This document shows positions 34,730-47,945 of a stretch of 64,000 bases of DNA, one piece after another. Source of the stretch: Bryopsis sp. KO-2023 (Eukaryota > Chlorophyta > Ulvophyceae > Bryopsidales > Bryopsidaceae); assembly GCA_030272585.1 (NCBI GenBank), contig BSYQ01000009.1, positions 3,286,001 through 3,350,000 of the forward strand, given 5' to 3'. The notes beneath the pieces were generated by a model. It did not search any database. It was not told the origin of the DNA and saw nothing but the letters and a program-made list of their open reading frames with translations. Position 1 is the stretch's first letter, and the number at the start of each line of letters is the position of its first letter. The position numbers and the translations under genes were made by a program.

Positions 34730-36650
34730 CGAAGGCTCCTTCCTTAGGAAACAATCTGAGCACTAGAAGGCAGTGCGATGATATTTTTTTTTTCATTACA
34801 GAGGGGGAAATGGAAAAAAAAAGGAAAATTTACATTGCCCCATTTCCTTTTTCACCCACCCCTCTTCCAGTAAAAGGAAAGAGTTGTTCAGTCGAAAGCT
34901 GTCAGTTGACTTTTGTTTGCAAAGGGAAAGTATGCGAAATAGAGAGAGAAAATATCGAGAAGGAAAAATATACCTACTACACTCAATATACATATGTACA
35001 TTTATTTATATAAGATAACGAGTTAAAAATGATGTATTTTACTTAGGAAATACTGAGGAAGGGAATATTCTGGACTATCCACTAGTGGTGGTGGTGCATC
35101 CTTCTTTTTTCGAAGGGAAAAAAAGAAAAAGAGGAAAAATACAGAGGGTTGTGTCTGTTGACGATTTATTTTGTTTGGTTCAGTTCTGTGATTAAATCAA
35201 CTGATTGTTGAAAGTTCCAACCGATTTTGATGAATTCGCAATGATTTGTATTTGGGAATACGTAGTGTCGAGATTCAGACCGCCGGGGTCGGAGGTTTTT
35301 CAAAAAAAAATGGGGGGGGGGGAAGGGGAAGAGAGGATTATGGGAGGAAAAAAATCACATAGTTGTGGTGCAGCTGTTATTTGTATGAGAAAGAACGGAG
35401 GTTTTTTTTTTTTTTTTTCTTCAACACGAAGTGCTGTTGCTGGATCGGCTCCCAAGAAAATGCGCTATCCTGGGTATTCGTTTCATGGATCCCTTTTTTG
35501 GTGTTTTTTTGTTTTTTCTCCCTTTTTTGGGGGCGGAGGGGGGTTGCAGATATTGTCCATAATTTTATGGCCGTACTGTGCCCTGTCTTTTTTGAACAGA
35601 AAAAAAGACAGGGTGGGCTCCCTTTCTAAGTTCGAAATAATAATATCAGCAAAGGCAAACTAGGTCGGTCCTAGTTTTTATTTTATTTTGAACGGTGTTT
35701 TGATGGGAGCGGGGATTTCTTGCCAATTCGCATTTGTTAGGGTCTTAGGGTGTAGCATAAGGTATGATGAAAGTACTGAGGTTGGAGTGCAAGTCTGTTT
35801 TCTTTTTTTCGTTTTTTTTTCACCTGATTTATGAATCGTGATGAGCCTGGGGAGGAGATTAGAAGTGCTCGACAGGAAAAAAGAATTTGGATTGAGTTTG
35901 TTTTTTTTGATGGAAAAAGTAAAAAGGAGAGACAGGCACAACCTAAAAAAACAAAAAAACGTTTTGCATCTGAGGATTGGTTCTCATTGATTGGATGCAT
36001 GTACGTATGCTGTGGAAACATTGATGTTCTATTTATGCATGGGTAGTCTGATATTGTGAGGGTCTGAAAAAGAAAAGCTGAGACACCCTCGAAAAAACCA
36101 AGTGTATGGATGGGGCTGGGAAGGGGGGAAAATAAGGCTAGACATTTTAAATGAGAAGTTGCACCAATGATGACAGTTATTCACAAGTAAGATCTTTACC
36201 TAATATCTAGATCTAATATGAGGAAAAGGGGGGGAGGAAGGTATAATTGCTGTATAATTGTTATTTTCTATTTTCCTTTTGTCACTCCCTGTTCGGTATT
36301 ATTGTTTACATCCATAATTGTGCAAGATAAGATTATTATCTTGGATTCACGTTAAAAAAAAACATTTTTGCCTTCTCAGCTCAGCAACATACCAAAGCAA
36401 ACTTTTCTGGTTTCAACTTCCACATTTTCAATGCAGAAATTTGATTCAGAAAGCCTGAATTCAGAACCAAAGAAAAAAGCACACAGAAGGCAAGAAAATT
36501 AATCCATTTCTCACAAGCTTGGAGCAAAGAATATGACGATTACATGCCATGTCAGGAAAACAGCATGAGTCCCCCCCCGAAATGAATCCCGACCTTTCAC
36601 CCCCCAAAAACAATGTCGAAAATTATGACTCTTGCTGCGCTTGGTCCCCT
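34730..36650. other. Convergent intergenic region, FAAH / FGAM synthase
   Basis: 1.9 kb of low-complexity sequence with poly-A, poly-T and poly-G runs between two converging 3' ends. No gene recognised; open frames here are short and driven by homopolymers. Confidence 0.5.
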
Positions 36651-39600
36651 TCAGTTTTCTTTCTCACACCATTTCCTGGCATTCTGGAAAAGTCTCAACC
36701 AAGGCGCAGGCCCCTTGGGATCGATTTTGGCTGATTCCGGACTCCAAGGTACTTGCCATCCCAGGAAGCTTCTTTCAGGGTGAGGCATCATGGCCAAATG
36801 GCGCCCATCCTTTGATGTCAAAGCAGCGATTCCAAGCGGAGAGCCGTTGGGGTTCATTGGATACTGCTCCGTCGCCTTCCCATCATTATCACAATACCGA
36901 ATCGCAGCCAAGCCAGCCCCAACCACCTCCTGTTGGATTTGATCTTCTGGGAAGAGGACTTTCCCTTCTCCATGCGCACACCAAACCCCCAGAACGCTGC
37001 CTGACATTCCCTCCAGCATTATGGCTGGGTTGTCATCCTCTATTCGAACGGTTACCCACCGGGACTCGAATCTACCAGAGGTGTTATGCACGAATCTGGG
37101 CTGGTGAGTGTCGTCCGTCGAAGTTTTTTGACCATTGTCCGAGGTCCCTGGAATCCAGCCCAACAGAGCCATTAGTTGGCATCCGTTGCATATGCCCAGG
37201 CTGAAGGTGGATTCTCTGTTGTAGAATTCCTCAAACTGCTGGAGAAGCCTGTCGTTGAAACGAATGGTGCCTGCCCAGCCCTTGGCCGAGTCCAAGACAT
37301 CGGCATAGCTGAAACCTCCTACAAAAACAATTCCCCTGGGGGAAAAAAAAAGAATCCAGTAAACTTCCATTAATCAGGACATCTTATAAAAATAGAGCCA
37401 GCATGGATGAATGGCTGGTGCGATTTCTGACTGTTGACAATCTTTCTCAATCTTTTCTTTTACATTTATTGCTTCCGGGTGGTTGTGGAATTGGCCAACA
37501 AACCTAAACGTATCCAAGGTGGCTCTTCCATTCAAGAGGTCAGACATCGTTACATCCCATGGTTCCATGCCGGCAGCATAAACCGCAGCCGCCATCTCTC
37601 GATCCCCGTTTGAGCCTTCCTCCCGAATGATGGCCACCCGGACCTGAACAGCATCAACAGCAACACTCTTAACCTCAAAAAAAATCAACCCAAAAAAAAC
37701 TGACACACAGAGACACACACACATACACACACACATTGGCTACAGGTCGTACATAATAGCTTTTTACAGGGGCATCCTCCCGCTAACCAATTCCCACCTT
37801 GTCCACAGCAGACAATTTCTCGGGCGAGGTAAATTCTGGAGTGAATCCGACGTTCCAGACAGGGGGTTTTCTGTCTTTCAAACCAGACTGTTCGGCCTCG
37901 ACACACTCCTCTGCTGATTGGAGCTTTTCTAATTCAAAACTGGTGGCTTCCCAAACATCGCGCAATACAGTGGTCGATCCAGAAATGCATTCTTCGCCCG
38001 CAACCCGCAAAGAACACGACTTCTCTGCAGTAACCTGATCCAGCAGCATGAAAAACGAAACGATGAGCCCCGAAAGACACCCAGAAAAGCTTTCCCCTTT
38101 TGGGAAAACCTTAGAAGGTCGGCACTTGTTGTGGAACATATCTTCCACCTCACCAGCATTGGTCATTATATTTCCCCCCTCTATTCCGAGCCTCCCCCCC
38201 ACCTTTTTGTCCCCAAAAAAAGTAAAAGAAAAGTTGCTTAAGCATGTTTGATCTGATTGGGAAATCAAAAAAAGAAAAAGAAAAAAGCAACAATTATGTG
38301 TATCGCAGCTCCATTGAAAGTAGGAAAAACGTAGCATCAATCGAAAGCGAGTCACCTTGCCAATGACATTGCACTCGATACCAAGGTTTTTGTATTCAGC
38401 AACGATCGCATCCGCCTCTTCAGATTTGACCTCCATCACCAGCCCCAATTCTTCGGCAAACAGTTCTCCAAACACCCCATTGTCGCCTTTCCCAGCCAAG
38501 TCCACCGATACACCACAATCACCTGACAAAAAACCAACAAGACACAACATTTGACTACAGAGGGTTTGTCATACGCTTTAACAAAGCGGTAGGGGGGGTG
38601 GGGGTCAATAAAAATGGCAGGTTATCAAGAAGAAACAGAAACCGTCCTAAAAATAGATTCACCATAAAAAGGAAAATTTTTTTTGAAAGAGTTTTTTTTT
38701 TTACAAAACGAACAAAGACGTTAAAACTTGGGGGAGATATTTTCAACACCCAAATCAACGTATTTTCTTTTCCAGGTGCCCTGGGATTAGGCCTATGGCA
38801 AATGGACATATTACATAGCTCGTGTCTTCGATTGCAATTTCTTTCCCCCCACCTGCAAAAGCCATTTCTAGAAGCGTCGTTGCAATTCCTCCATCACTGA
38901 TGTCATGTCCGGAGGAAACCCTGCCGGCACTAACCAGCTCTTGCGTTTTCACAAACACCTGCTTCAAAGTTGCTATGTCGACGTCCGGGGAATCATTCCC
39001 AACCTGCACAGATAGAATGTGTCAAATGGCATTCAGACAAACCCCACAGCAATGACCCGCAAAAATGACACCGAAAAAATAAGACAGTTGAGCCTTCCCT
39101 GTGCGCATCCCACAGTACAATGTATTTTTTCACTTTATTTTATTTTTATATACAACCACTACCACAAACCTGTCGGTATGCTTGAGCAAGCGCCGACCCC
39201 CCAACTCGTCGCCGTCCATCCCCCAAATCAACATGAACCAAAACTCCATCGTCCCCCAGCTTGAGGTCAGGGGTGACAGTCTTTGTGATATCAGGGCATG
39301 TGACGTAAGCGCTGACCACCAGGTTTCCAGGGGCCATCACGGTTTCGCCATCGGCATTGGCAGCCATCGACAAACTGTCTTTTCCACCATCGCATGCCAA
39401 CCCCAGCGAAATCATGGCATCCCTGCACATTGGCGAGTGATCCATTGAGCGACACACTTGCCAAAGCTAGGGATTCATTAATGCTGTTGAGCTCTTTCAG
39501 TGACAAGGGAGGGGGGAGGGGGGGAGTGTGTCAAGATATGTTCTTGACTGAAATGCAAATAATGAGGCCCCCAATGAACATACAACTGTAACATATAAAG

Positions 39601-42600
39601 CAACGAATTTAGAATTTGCCTGTGCTGTATTGGCCCAGCATTCACCTCAAAGCCAGAAATATCGACCCTGCATTTCATCAACTCCCGGGCAAGAATATAC
39701 AGACATATTTGTTGGTCCAATAATCCCCCAAAAACGGCACCATTCTAACACAAAACTGGTGGCAGGCTACATACTCACTTCAGAGCGCAGGCGGCATCAT
39801 ACATCGCAGCCCCCTCTCCACCCATTTTCGCAGCATACATCCAGTTCACTGATGCCTTGATATCGCTGATGTCCGAGACTTGAGCCCACACCAGGTTGGT
39901 CAAGGCTTCCCCCAATGCCATTCTGGCCATGGCTGGGGCATCGATCAAACCCTTCAGTGGCTGCTCTCCGATGGACGATGCCACGCCGCTCAATCCAGTG
40001 TGACTTTGAGCCATCACTGCGACATCGCTCAAAGGGAGCTGCAGAGGCCCGACGCATTGCTGCTGTGCAACCAATCCTGCCAAAGGAAGTCATTGAATTG
40101 ACATTGAATTCGACCCATTTCACTCAGGGTGTCTTGCAGAACCGGCATTTCTTCAGGAAAGTCCAATTATGTTTATCTCCTTAGTATGCAGAACAAAATT
40201 TTGTGGCAGATTAAAAAAAAAATAAAAATAGATAGGTGCTTGGCTTTGTTTTCTTTATTTTTGGTGTGGATGCTATCCACATTTTTTATTGACCTCCCCC
40301 CCCCCCCCTGCCCCTGGAGCCAACCTTTCACTTTCCGTCTATAAATTTTATTTTAGTTATCTTTTTTTTTTTGGGGGGGGGGGGGAGAGAAGTATACGGC
40401 GAGGGGCGGGGAAGCCATTCCGATGCATAAAAATAAAGCATCAGCACTGCACCTGTAACATGTCGATCCACTTTAGTCGTCAAAAATCGCTTTGAGCACA
40501 CCGAAGGCAATCTCAAAACTCGATCCAAGGCACTCTCGGCTGTCTCCCCCTCAGGAATCGCCACAGGTTCCATTTTGCCTGCAGCCCTGGTCGATGTGAA
40601 AGTTTTGTTGGGCATTTTTCCAAGCACCTTGTCTAGATCGAGGTCCACTGGCGGAAGGCTGCCGTCCGGCTCTTCCTTATCTTTCAAAACGATTCGACCG
40701 CTGCCAGAGATGGCCCCGATCACCTAAGGCACAGATCCACGGGTGTTATGCATTTCAATTAACGAGTAGCACATCATGAACTAGGCTTCATTAGCATTTC
40801 CTGCCGCCAACACTAAACCTTTTGCTATAACCGATAACAAAAGCAGACTCACCTGCATATCACACCGTTCCCTCTGGCAAACACCATCCAGGAGGCCTCT
40901 ATCCTCCGGTTTGATGAGCAAGCAGTCGTTTTCCTGATATTCTGCCCCCCATATTTCCAACACGGACATTGTTTTGTCTCCCAAAGTGACGGCTCGAATG
41001 TCGATCTCGGCTCCGAGAGGATAGACGATTTCTTTGACGACATTACAGTTCCCACCGGCTCCTTGGTCATGAATCTGCACTATCGGATTTTCAGGTCCCA
41101 ATTCCACACAAGCCCGGACGACCCTCCACAGTTTTTGGGACATCTCAGCATCACCTCTCTGAAACAAACACAAGCAATGAATTCAGAGGTCAATATCTGT
41201 TGCAATAAAACCCCAAGGGGGTGGGGGGGTTGTTCGTATTTCAAACGGTGAACAAGGCGGATATGAAGGGGTGTCACATATCTGGAAAAACCCTTTCCAC
41301 TTGGTTGTCCAAGAAAATTTCACTTTTGTACATGCCTAGATCGAGCGTATCACAATTCTTGAGCCAAGAAGTTATGGCCACAAAAATAGCTTGAGAAACA
41401 AATACCTGGACAGCATTGAAATCTAAATCGGCCTTGTTGGAGCCACTGGGGACACTGGACGCTGCCCCCCCTCCCATTCCGATTCGATATGCTGGCCCAC
41501 CGATTTTCACCACCAACATGGAAACCTCCCCATCATCTTTTTCCAGATGACTGTGGTCGATTTGGCCAACGCCGCCGCTGATTCACAACACATGGTTCAC
41601 CCTCAATAAAGCCTTTCCCTCTACATGGTGTGTTTTCACCACATTGCCAACGTGACATAACATACTGCAGCAGTCCAGGCTATTTCACGATTCAACCTTG
41701 CCCCCACTTTTCATGATTCCCTTGAGTGAACGGGCTGGAAGAAAAAAAAAATGCAAAAAATACAAAACTAAAATTGCATCTTTTTCCGCCTATTTCTCTA
41801 GGGATGAGCTGTTAATATTTATGTTAGCAAAAAGTGTCGACCGACAAAAACCTCACCTGAACATAATGGGCTTTATCCACTCCCGTCTGGACCCATCCGG
41901 CATTCTTTCACCATACGTTCTCGTGTACCCCGCAACCACTGGCTCCCCAAACTTGTTGCCATAATCCGAAGCCCCATTGCTGGAATCAATCAAAATTTGA
42001 GTGGGTGCTGCCAAAGAGTCTGGGTAGGCGAAAGTTTTGTCCTCCCAGGGTAAATCATACCCGTCCAGTTGAAGGTTTCCCACACAGTACCCAGCGGTCG
42101 CCACCCCCATGATGGAGCCCTTCCCAGTGGCATGAGTGTCACGAATTCGACCGCCAGCGCCTGTCTCGGCACCTGGTCAAAGAAATTAATTGGATAAAGA
42201 TTCCGCGTAGGCAACCAGGATGGTGACATGAGGGGAAGAGGGGAAAGCTTTGAAACTCTTTTGACAGTTCAAGACATGATTTCGTGTCCATTGCCGAATG
42301 ATGCGGATCATCGCTTTGAGATTCCTAAAACAACTTTCCACATTTTCCCATCAACACTATGAATGGTATTATTCGTCACCACTGTTTCTTTCATTTTCGA
42401 AACCATCAGAGCCACGAATGGTTTTTTCCTTTTCCCTCACCAGGATAGGGTGCGACGGCAGAGGGGAAATTGTGAGTTTCTGCCGTCAAAAGAACGTCCC
42501 AATCACGTTTTTGGGGGGCCATGGGTGAGGGGCTTCCTGGGGTTGTGGGCAGCAAGGGCTCGACCTCCGTCCCCCGGAGCGCAGAGGAATTGTCTTTGAA

Positions 42601-45600
42601 AGCGATAACGCTGTTGTTTGGATTCGCTGTCCAAGTATCCTGTACCAGTTGCATCAAGTTTGCTGGCATTTTCTCCCCGTCGATGACCATATCCCCCTTG
42701 AAAAACCAATGTCTGTGCACACACAGCCAGAAAGACCCACAAAGTAAGCAAAACAGAAGATGTCAGTTTCATTGGCAAAAAAATACGAATGTTCGTAGAC
42801 AGAAATCACCGAGGGCATTAAAATGTTTCTATTGGCGAGACTCTTCCGGGTGATTCACCCCGATGAGGTGCTTGCCTTGAGTGTTCACTGTTGGACTGTG
42901 CGATATCAAAAAGCTCCACATTCGTTGGATCTCTCCCCATATCCTCCTTAAACAATTTTGTGTAATAGTCCAGATCCCAGTCGTCAAATGCAAGCCCCAG
43001 TTCCTGTTGACAAACAAAAAGAAAAAAAACCTCTTCTAGAAATGAATCATATTTGTAATTTCGTACGCCATTAACTTCTGCTCTTTTTTATATCAAGACA
43101 AGAAAAAAGCTGACCATCTTTTGGACGAAAAATAGAACCCCTTCAAAACGACTGGCATCATATTGAAGCATCCGATAAGGAACCTACTGAACCTGGCACT
43201 CAGGCTTCTTATTAATGTATACTCTTTTCTGGCATCTTTAACTTCTCCATCAAGAGGAGCAGCGTCTTCATCCCAACCATGCTGTCATGTGAATCCCAAC
43301 TGGACACGAATTCAAGGAAAAAAAAAAGGAATTTTACCCACCTCGTTGACTTTTTCCAGAGCTTTTCTCCCTTCAGCCACAACAGGAATGCGTTCCACTG
43401 CTGCTGGCACGATGTCTGACTCAAACGATGTCAAAGGGGCCTCATAAACTTGCTCTGTCATTCGGTCATGCACCTAGAAAAAATAAAAAATAAAAAAATT
43501 CTAAAAGAAATTCTTGTGTGTCCCCTGTTTTTCTTTTTTCTATTTTTCAATTGCCTAGTGCATACTCATGCCAAAAACAAGCAGACGAAAAAAATTTCAG
43601 CAAGACTCGAAACACCTGAGAAACCACTGAGAAATTGCAATCGTGAAAGAGTGATTTTGACGACACCCTTCAACTGTCTCAAATGCGCAATCTAGAACAA
43701 AAACTGTTCAGAGGGAAAAAAGTCACCAGCGATCACACCAGCGAAGCGAAACTGAGTTTTTCCTCATGGGAAAGCTCCTTGGTGCAGTTCAATTTGAACC
43801 TTCTGGACACCTCCATTCTCGACACTTTCTGAAGTCCACATGACCGACATATGGACGTCGCATTTGCAGACCATGCAGTCGAGAAGTTCATTCGAGGGCC
43901 AACCTTTCAAAAGCCACAAAACCAAGCGTAAGAATTAGAAGCGAACAGAGCACTTTTCTGACAAACGGTGAGTGGATAAAAAACAGGTGCGTCTTTTCTT
44001 TGAACCCCATTCTGTTCAGAAAATTCAAGATTTTGTGGCTTTTCCATACTTTTCTGACGATGAAATTGACAGTGAATTTCTATCGGAAGATCTGAAACTT
44101 GTGGGAAAGAGGACGAGCTGTGAACTGTCTGGGGGCTGGTAAAAATTGAAGCAAACCCTCAAGAAAAAAAATCAACAAGAGGAAAGCGCTGCATTTAGTC
44201 ACCAAATTTTCATTTATTCTTTTATTATTCTTTATTATTTTTTTTGTGGGATTGGCCTGATATTAAAACCGGGAAAGCTTGAATGGAACCAGAGAAAAAT
44301 TTGAGCTTTTTTTTCCCCTTACCTCAACAACTTGGGATCCACTGTTGAAACTTGTTTCCAGCGTGAGTTGATCTGGTTCATAGGTCTCTCGAAGCAACCT
44401 TAATAGAAAAAAAAATGGACACAATTCCTCAGCCATCTTCTGGGGGAAAAAGGGAATCGCTTGCAGTTCTGCTAATGCAGCCTTTCTTCCATCGATTTCG
44501 ATTGAATGTCAAGGTCAGGCTGAACACAGTGCTTTTACCATCCTAGTGTTTTTTCTTTCTGAAAATGTCCGTTTCATTGTGTTTTCTTGACCGGGGCTAA
44601 TATCTGGGTCAATGCGGTCGGTGAGGTTGAATGGCTGCTTCATTACTTTGGAGAACAACTTGTGCAATATTTTAGACCCATGCGTTGCATCAAATGCTCA
44701 CCAGGACAGAATATCCAACTCTTTTGTCGTGAGGGGTTCAGTCACTTCCACATTGAAGCACTGCAAAGTCGAGACAAGAAATAGACAGAATGAGAAACCG
44801 ATCGTGTTCGGTGCCCCACAGACTCAACCAAGAAATAGTGATACACTCAAAGTCTAGCAGGTTGAGTTGATTCAGTTCATGTGCAAAAAACTTCATTTTT
44901 CTTTTCTGGCTTCCGAATCAAAAACATACATGCAGGGTTTTATCGTGTTTCTATCTCACCAATTCTCCATCAATCGACTCTATTCCGTCGCTCACTTTTC
45001 CTTTTGCCTGCAGCCAGGACACAGAATCTATGATATTATACTCCCTTGGGGGGAAAAAGAAAGTTGAAAAAAGTATGATTGATAAACAGTGATTGAATGA
45101 TTTTTTCGAGTCCACATCTGTCTGGGGAACATGTCTGGATCTTCGACCCTTTCCGTTTCACAAAGGCTTTTGTTTTGTCCAGAAGCGCTTCCCAACCCTT
45201 CCACACGCCCACCTTTCGTAAAAGAGTTTTTGCATTTGATTCTGTCAGTCCAGGATATCTGTACCATCGAAGAACCCGTCCTTCATTCTGCGCTCCTTCC
45301 GTTGGAGCATCCTTTGCAAACCAACATTTTTTTTTCAAAAGTGAGTCAACAGACTCTTGTAAAAATATCAAAAAAAATGAAGCTGGCGTCAGAAACAATG
45401 CACCTTCAATTTTATTTATTTAATTATTTTTCATTTACTTAAGTTTATGGGTTACGCAATAGATGACAGATGATTCTCATTTTTTATTTATCATCATAAC
45501 ATTACGCCAGAAGAGCTCCTTTTAGATGATCGGTTTCTTGTGACCGGAGCTAATTTTTGTCAATTTTTGTCAAAAATCCAGTCGGCAGGAAATTTAACCA

Positions 45601-46190
45601 ATGTTCCACCTGCTCTTCGTATGTCGTAGCTTTCCTTGCCCATTGCAAATTACCCCCTGCAAAAAAAAAACCCTGCCCCATCTCAACTTTTTCTTTCGAT
45701 TATTGGGAGCATTCATTCCTGTGGAACACTGACATTCAAAATCATGTGAATGCATGTTGAGGGAATTTTTGCAAATTCTCCTCCTCGCACATTTCCTCCC
45801 TATCTTGATGGTCCCTCGCTTGAAAAACTAAAAACGTCAAGACGTCCGAACCAGCGGCGGGCGTCGGCGCTGAACTCACTCTTCGACGAACCCTTCCACG
45901 CATCCCGTCCTCCCTTCGGTAAGCCACAGCTCCGCCAACAAGTCACTCTATGTACAAAAAAGACGTCCTTGTCAGTTACGCGAGCTGCCAGACCCCAGGC
46001 ACGTGAAAACGTACGGAAAGCGCTCCTCCTGTTCGGCGAAGGGACTCTCGACGAGCGATCGAACTCGGATCAGAAGCGTGGAGGCTTTAAACGTTCACCT
46101 TTGACAAGATCGAGTCGACGAAGAGCGGCTTCTGAAGGTAGGAAGGCTCACCGCCCCCAACGAGCGCTCGCCGACCCTGCAAGTGATCAT
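36651..46190 (-). CDS. PURL: Phosphoribosylformylglycinamidine (FGAM) synthase (22 exons, about 1392 aa)
   Basis: Exons (descending): 46190-46099, 45947-45880, 45355-45213, 45007-44960, 44760-44702, 44398-44323, 43903-43739, 43473-43342, 43003-42876, 42712-42441, 42172-41857, 41577-41406, 41158-40853, 40723-40453, 40076-39779, 39422-39170, 39003-38853, 38522-38356, 38034-37798, 37643-37504, 37335-36651. One further split may be hidden in these. It catalyses step four of purine synthesis (FGAR + Gln + ATP to FGAM). Motifs: [78 protein letters not shown], and a class I glutaminase end with Cys in LGICNGCQ and His/Glu in MMPHPERS. The Ser/Arg-rich N-terminus ([14 protein letters not shown]) resembles an organelle transit peptide; the first three exons are less certain. 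One intron has a GC donor at 42875. Confidence 0.94.
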
Positions 46191-46667
46191 GTTTTGTGGC
46201 ATGGAGTCCAAAAGTGGAAGGTGCCACTCTAAGTAACAGGATCACCTCTGAACTCCACCAGATTAAGCGACTGCATGTCGGACATGTGCAGAATCTTGAC
46301 TTGTTTGTGTGGGTGTTTGGGGGGCTGATTTCTGTGAGATGCAAGTGTTGTTGAAGCAGGGGGTGGTGGCACTTGCCAACCATTGGTTTGTAATTCATGC
46401 ACATGTAAGGAAATACATGTGGGGACCACCAGCTCGGCAAATGAATGAACAGTTGTGCTTTCATAGCCTTGGCACTGGATGTTGTCGATTGCAGACAAGC
46501 TTGGAATGGGGGTGGGTGGGTGGGTGGGCGGGTGGGTAAAAGAATCCTGGAGGTCCTAGGAATTGCGACCACACGCACAATTCGTAGTCAATCGATTACA
46601 AGCCGCACTGCGTAAACCCGGTTTCCTTCGAGTACTGACAATAGAGAAGCAAGCCCCGCTTGCTCCC
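46191..46667. other. Intergenic region upstream of FGAM synthase
   Basis: Spacer between the FGAM synthase start and the acylphosphatase 3' end, both on the minus strand, so it includes the FGAM synthase promoter. Contains a GGGTGGGTGGGTGGG-type run at about 46508-46535, a possible G-quadruplex on the + strand. Confidence 0.4.
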
Positions 46668-46952
46668 TCATCGGCGCACTTCAAAATCCTGATAAGTCAG
46701 GCTCTCGATGGTTTCTTCCTCCTTGAATTCAGCCTTGTCGATGGTCGACATCGGCGAGCCCGTATTTTGAAGCCAAGTTTTCATTTCGCCGGTCTTGTCT
46801 GGCGTTCCTTGAATCTCGCCCACCACGGTACCTCTCGGCGTGTTCATAACCCACCCAACGACGCCAAGTCGGCGAGCGTTTTCTTGGGTATATTTCCGAA
46901 AATAAACCCCCTGGACCTTGCCGAAAACTTCAAATCCGCAGGCTTTGTACAT
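46668..46952 (-). CDS. Acylphosphatase (single exon, 94 aa)
   Basis: A complete acylphosphatase domain: the first signature GKVQGVYFRKYTQENA carries the phosphate-binding Arg, and the second, GWVMNTPRGTVVGEIQG, carries the catalytic Asn. The length (94 aa) is normal for the family. It hydrolyses acyl phosphates such as carbamoyl phosphate and 1,3-bisphosphoglycerate. No signal peptide, so cytosolic. There is an intronless frame from ATG 46952 to the stop at 46668. It is head-to-head with the mS33 gene, 186 bases away. Confidence 0.95.
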   Translation of the reverse strand: MYKACGFEVFGKVQGVYFRKYTQENARRLGVVGWVMNTPRGTVVGEIQGTPDKTGEMKTWLQNTGSPMSTIDKAEFKEEETIESLTYQDFEVRR

Positions 46953-47138
46953 CTCTGGCTCTCGACGTTGGCACAGAAAAAAAAATTGGTGTTTTGGGGG
47001 GGTAACTCGTTGGGGGTTGTGGCTCCGGACGTCACATCATAGACGCCTTTTAAGGAAGACTGATCGAGATTACGTTTAGAACATGGAAATTGACAGAATC
47101 TCGCCAGCCCCTCGTGTTTTCGCTTGGTTTGCATTGGT
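46953..47138. promoter_or_regulatory. Compact bidirectional promoter, acylphosphatase / mS33
   Basis: Only 186 bases separate the two oppositely directed start codons, so 5' UTRs and promoter elements of both genes must share this stretch. No TATA-like box is evident. Confidence 0.5.
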
Positions 47139-47945
47139 ATGGCATTCGCGCAACTCAAGAATGCGATTTTCGGTGGGGTGAGAGCGACACGCCTCGTCGA
47201 GCCGCACGCTGGCTGTTTCTCAGCGTTCCGCGCGAGTTGGCTATCGACCTCGACGGACGATGAGTCGACCTCCAGCGGTTCCGTGCCGCTGGGTGAACCT
47301 CCCAACGCGAAATCAGAATCGCCTGCAGAAGCGACGAGAAAACTGGAGGACAAATATTTCGACGAGATTCGAGCGAGGGTGTTCGGTTACCACATAGGCA
47401 ATGGTTTGAGGTCTGGGAGGAAAGTCCTGAGGAAAAAGCTCGTCGGCGAAAGGATAGTGAACTACTATCTCGACCCCATAAAGGATCCGCTGATGCTCAA
47501 CCTCAAGAACGAAGCGTGAGTGTGGTTTTTTTTCGTCTGTTCATCTGAATGATAATGTGGCAGCCATGCATTAATCTTTCCACTTTTTGGAACGATTCAT
47601 CCCCCACTGTACCTCCAATCAAGAATCATACTGAAGTGTCAAGTTGAAAAGAAAATCTTTTTTTTCTTATTATTAAGTGAGGGGGTTTTGGACTCCATCA
47701 TCAAATGTACTGGTTGTTGGCAGTTGTGTTTGTGTGTGTGTGTGTGTGTGTGTTGAGAAACTCCCCTGTGGATTCTCGACACCTTTATTGTCCATTTAAT
47801 TTCAAAAATGTCGTGAAGAAAATCAAGTCATTCTTTTTTTTCTGTGCCATTCATGATGATCAGAGCAAAGCTGAGGCTGGCCAATTTGAAGCGACGTGGA
47901 AAGGGTCCTCCAAAGAAGGGCCAAGGAAAGAGAACCAAGAAATGA
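47139..47945 (+). CDS. Mitochondrial small ribosomal subunit protein mS33 (2 exons, 152 aa)
   Basis: Exons 47139-47515 and 47864-47945. The conserved core reads ARVFGYHIGNGLRSGRKVLR, then KKLVGERIVNYY, and the C-terminus LANLKRRGKGPPKKGQGKR is diagnostic for mS33. Residues 1-60 (MAFAQLKNAIFGGVRATRLV and a Ser/Thr-rich tail) look like a mitochondrial targeting sequence, making the protein about 50 residues longer than typical plant mS33. An in-frame upstream TTG is not needed. Confidence 0.95.

Noticed and set aside
36632-37204. 190-codon plus-strand frame
   Set aside because: Antisense shadow of the FGAM synthase glutaminase exon.
45750-46232. 160-codon plus-strand frame
   Set aside because: Lies opposite the FGAM synthase transit-peptide exons and has no domain or splice support.
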